Of a DNA stretch of 64,000 bases, positions 60,253 to 64,000 are shown one piece after another. The stretch comes from Blastomyces gilchristii SLH14081 (Eukaryota; Ascomycota; Eurotiomycetes; Onygenales; Ajellomycetaceae). Where the stretch lies: the NCBI RefSeq assembly GCF_000003855.2, contig NW_003101680.1, positions 692,976 through 756,975 of the forward strand. The letters run 5' to 3'. Made by a program: the position numbers and the translations under genes. The notes under the pieces were generated by a model that was not told where the DNA came from, did no database searches, and was given only the letters and a program-made list of their open reading frames with translations. The stretch's first letter is position 1. The number at the start of each line of letters is the position of its first letter.

Positions 60253-60646
60253 ATCGTCAGCTTCATTATTCTTTTTAATCATGCTTTGGAACGCTATGCG
60301 CTATGTGCAGAGGGAGCTCACTATATACATTACATCACACTGCCCTTTTGGCAATTTGCGCTGTGTGTGGAGCACATGCGAACACAAACGGATCTTTCGA
60401 CCATATTTTCTCTCTTCTTGTTTCCGTGGAGAATGCGGAGTATCTGTGGCTTCATGAAACAGATATATATCTGCTCGGCGTGTGCCTGCTATTTTAACTC
60501 CTTTGCCGCCTGCGAACGGGCTGGCCACCATTACGCCACCACCCCAGGCACCTTACCTCTCTTTGGCTCTCCTCAGGCTCCTCCGCAGTCCCAGCCGTTT
60601 TTTCCCCTCCGGTTCCCAATAATGTACTTCCGACTCAACGACGTTG
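60253..60646. other. Short 3' spacer
   Basis: No supported gene; 3' flank of the minus-strand NACHT-ankyrin gene. Confidence 0.4.
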
Positions 60647-63600
60647 TCAGGTTTCCTCGCCGAGTTGGGCCTCAGTACTGTCAGTGGCACCATGCTTGAG
60701 CAGCAGTTCTATTATTTCTGTTTCTCCCACTTGGCGCGCAAAGTCCAATAGGTTGGTGCCATGAGTTCTCGTCTTAAGGTCTGCACCCATCTCGAGCAGA
60801 ACGCGAACCATCTCCACATCATTCCTCCTTACAGCATGGAATAAAGGCGTATCACCAAACTGATCTGCACGCCCGTAATCAGCACCTTTTGCAAGCAGTA
60901 ATTTCATCACCTCCACATGGCCTTCTTTTGACGCCCAGAAGAAAGGCGTACGGCCATCGTGATCTTCACAGTCCAGATTTTTAGTCCTTTCAAGCAGCAT
61001 CTGTACCAGCTTCTCGTCTCCAATACGTGCAGCTTCTGTGAGCGGTGTGGAACCGTCCCGGTTGTTGCCGTCAGGGGGTGACCCCCATTTAAGTAAGAGC
61101 TCGACTATATCTGTATGTCCCGCTGTGGTAGCAAGAGATAAAGGTGTCCTCCCGAAGCTATAGTCTTGTCCTAGAAGAGCTCCATGTTCTAGTAACATTT
61201 GGACGATCGTTGGGTGCCCATATTTACAAGCCGCTGCTAATGGAGAAAAGAGTGAGACGTAATATTTAAAAGCGTTTCCGTTCTTGGTCCTTGTACCATC
61301 CATGAGAAGAGCCAGTGCGATATCCTCGTCTCCGTTGATAGCAGCTAGGAAAAGTGGTGTGTCCCCAGTCCGGGATTTAATGCCCACTTTGCAGCCATTA
61401 GCGCGTAAAATCAACTGCACGACGTCCAAACGGCGTTTGGCCACAGCGTAGTGCAATGGAGCATATCCTTCCACATCTAGCACATTTACTTTGCAGAAGC
61501 GCAACAAATGTTGAACAATTGCGTAATGCCCAAGTTTCGATGCAAGATGAAGTGCGGGAAACCCTTCATCGACCAGGGGTAGATCACAGATAGCCAGTAA
61601 ATCCTTCTTCGACCTCAGAGCAATGGACAAAAGTGGCTCGTGATGTTCCTTGACTGCCCAGCCAAAGAGAGCATGTAGACGCGACTGTGCCGAACGGCCA
61701 CCACTCACCCAAGGATGGAAATTCCAAGAGTCACTGAAATTTGTTGCGACATGTTCAAACCGTTCCCAGGAGGGCGATGCAGTATCGATATTTTTCATAT
61801 GGAGTGCCCAGCCACTAGCGGCATAATTAAGGAACTTATAGTTGGTTCGATCAGATGTCCTTTTTGCGCGTGTATTTGGGACTCGTACAGGAACGAAGCC
61901 CTCTTGGCCCCTCGGAATTCGGCGGAAAGGTGCCATCAATGATGAACGGAAAACTCCCTTAATGAGAGCCGCTGGGTTTGGAAAGGCGACCGTCACCTCT
62001 TCTGCCCTTGTCACTTGGAGGCTGAAGTCGGAGAAGGAAAGATAGACAAGACAATACTCTCCACATTCTAGATCTCCTTGGTCTGCGTTGACAGGATACC
62101 CCTCAATGTGGCTTCCGTGGTTACTCTCAAGGTATTGTTTTACAGAACTATGAGCAAAACGTACACAGCCGTCAATAGGGTCCACAACTACGAGGTTTGC
62201 ACAACACCCAGCAACGATTTCTTGCTGTGGTATTTTCTCCGCATCCCACTCAGTATCTAGTGGAGTAAATGCAACAGCTTCTCTCAGCTCTTCAATATGA
62301 AGGGGCCTCGTAGCGAAACTGACCCACTTCAATACCTTGACCGCGATGTTGTCCAGCATAACTATCCTTTGAGCGCAGCGACGATAGGTTTCTTCTAGAT
62401 CTTTTGGAAGCTGTCCTAATGATAATCGTATTTGTGCGTCGGTGAAGCAAGTATCCCACAAGATCTCAAGCTGGAGATAGACCCACAAAAACCTATTGTT
62501 TGTTAGCGTATGATCATATGGGGGATCGGATCATGAAAACTGAAAGGTGCGTCGAGGCATCTTACATCCCCGAGGACTCTTGTAATAGAGTTTCTTTAAT
62601 CTCATGTAACAATGAAGAATTTGTGGTGAGCTTTCTGGACAAGGTTTTGTCGGCGATAGTCGTTTCGATGTACATCTGAATATCTCGCATGACATGGGAA
62701 GACGTTGAAATATGTCGGATTCCTGGGATGAAAGTACTGATGTCCATGAACCCTGGAACTTGCTCCCTGCTTAGCAGTATGCATTTTGATCCTTGGCGAT
62801 CACTTGAGCAAGAGAAATGGCGCAGAATGAATTTTAGAAGATTGCTGCAATTTCCTTGATCGAGAGCATCAATTCCATCAATGACATACGCCGTGTTTGG
62901 GGCGTAACGATAAAGGTCGCCGAAAAGGTCTTCTAGATCTTGAAAATCTGGTGTGTGTGGCTCGCGTCCAAAGAACATGTGAATCTCTCGAATTAGATCT
63001 CTCGGGAAAGGTACGTACGCGTCGTGGAGGAACCTGCATAGTTGTTTGATGAAACTGGAGAGAATATATGATGGCTGGAGTGATCTGGGATGCTCGGTCT
63101 CGCAGTAGAAAAAGATACTGGGAGCACGCAGCTTAGAGGAACGATATATCAATTCCTCCACCACGGACGTTCTGTTTATCCTTCACCGTCAGGACACAAA
63201 CAACAAAGATGGGGTAACTACGCTTTAGAGTACTAACGCTATAATTGTTTTGCCTGAGCCAACTAGTAACTCGCTGGACATCAGCATCGTCTTTAAAAAT
63301 GAACGCATAGAAATGAGTCGTACTCTTGCCAGAACACCATAAAGTGGGAATGGTGTTTCCAGTAAGCCATTCTTTGAAATCAGGATGGGCGAGGAACCAC
63401 TCCGTGGTTCCCAGAAGTCGTTTATGCAAAAGCCTTCGATGGACTCTGTTATGGTCGTACTTTGAAATTCTTTCAATTAGCCAATCGTCGATGTGGCCGT
63501 CACCTACACACGGGAGGTCAGCGGGTAACTTCTTACGAATAGCAGTATCGCAGATGCACTCACCCTTATCTTGAACTGTTAGGCCGCCAGATCGCATTTG

Positions 63601-64000
63601 CTCACTAACGGAGAGATCTTGACAATGATAGACTAGGACCAATTATTTATATGTCAGCAAAAGCCATAAATAGCGGAATGCATACACAGGAAGCTGGCAT
63701 ACGCTGACTCGATGAACCTGCTTTTGGCTCATCTGCAACCCGGTTTTCGTGAATGACAGAGAGAAGTTCTTTGGCGTATGCGGCAGCAATTGCTGCCGCA
63801 TAATCCTGCCATCGTTTGTTTTTATGGGAATCTGCGTAATCACAGATGCCTCGAATCACTAAGCAGGGAATTACGTCCATTAAGCCAGCCGCCTCCATCT
63901 CAAAGCAAAGAATGCCGAGTTCCCGAGCTAACCTGTCCCTGGTCTGGCCGTGCTTTATTACCTGGTTCCCAGAGGCGATAAGGCCATAGTGAATAACAGG
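60647..64000 (-). CDS. PNP_UDP-NACHT-ankyrin NLR-like receptor, 5' end outside window
   Basis: Minus-strand model within the window: 64000-63703 (continues off the edge), 63617-63564, 63503-63324, 63262-63238, 63171-62566, 62492-60647. Exon 1 here is the end of a nucleoside-phosphorylase-like domain: [49 protein letters not shown]. Then [18 protein letters not shown] and a NACHT NTPase. Its P-loop [20 protein letters not shown] is built from three exons, with GSGKT on a 25-bp exon. NACHT continues with [12 protein letters not shown] (Walker B) and a winged-helix-like region ([15 protein letters not shown]). About eight or nine ankyrin repeats fill the C-terminus (e.g. [20 protein letters not shown]). 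Such proteins are fungal NLR analogues tied to incompatibility or immunity-like responses; the ligand is unknown. No break is seen. Confidence 0.9.

Noticed and set aside
63133..63642. NACHT with a deleted P-loop (WCSGKSTT)
   Set aside because: Splicing of two short GT-AG introns restores GSGKT, so the loss is only apparent in unspliced reading.

Overview
The window is nuclear DNA of a filamentous ascomycete, most likely class Eurotiomycetes and probably order Onygenales. The evidence is short GT-AG introns of about 45-370 bp with CTAAC-like branch sites, eisosome, CFEM and Sfk1-type genes, fungal NLR-like receptors, DUF7924 copies, and CpG-free decayed repeats. The species cannot be fixed from sequence alone. 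I rebuilt the spliced genes by hand: each proposed junction keeps frame and restores family-conserved residues. Family names come from recognition of motifs, not from a search.

Layout: 1.3-3.1 kb holds a PRA1/Yip3-family gene whose 3' end overlaps an acidic/low-complexity ORF. 4.2-8.7 kb is a graveyard: a CpG-free DUF7924 relic, a broken dynamin-family GTPase and an APH-family kinase with a one-base frameshift. 9.2-13.8 kb has a conserved small protein of unknown function, a weak small membrane ORF and a DUF7730/F-box-like gene. 16.4-20.2 kb carries convergent genes for an Sfk1/FRAG1/DRAM membrane protein and a PF13350-type tyrosine phosphatase. 20.5-23 kb holds a 30-bp palindrome, a dispersed repeat with a G-rich minisatellite, and a second DUF7924 pseudogene. 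23.8-28.5 kb has an Eis1-like eisosome protein and a GNAT acetyltransferase.

29.2-36.8 kb is a run of four broken metabolic-type genes: C69/U34 dipeptidase, SDR, aldo-keto reductase and a Zn2Cys6 transcription factor. It looks like a decayed accessory or secondary-metabolism cluster with two more copies of the dispersed repeat inside it. 38.1-41.4 kb encodes a Kin4-like protein kinase. 44.4-47.8 kb is a HeLo-DUF7025-AAA gene interrupted by a single in-frame TAA. 49.0-51.9 kb has the divergent pair Cdc43 (GGTase-I beta) and Ilm1. 54.9-55.7 kb encodes a CFEM GPI-anchored protein, 56.8-59.0 kb an MFS transporter, and 60.6 kb to the window edge the 3' part of a PNP_UDP-NACHT-ankyrin receptor.

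Housekeeping functions (prenylation, Rab/membrane traffic, plasma-membrane organisation) alternate with accessory segments. The most notable content is two programmed-cell-death/non-self-recognition type architectures within 20 kb (HeLo-AAA and PNP-NACHT-ANK), the fossil gene cluster, and sharply bounded CpG-free blocks that look like RIP-type mutation.
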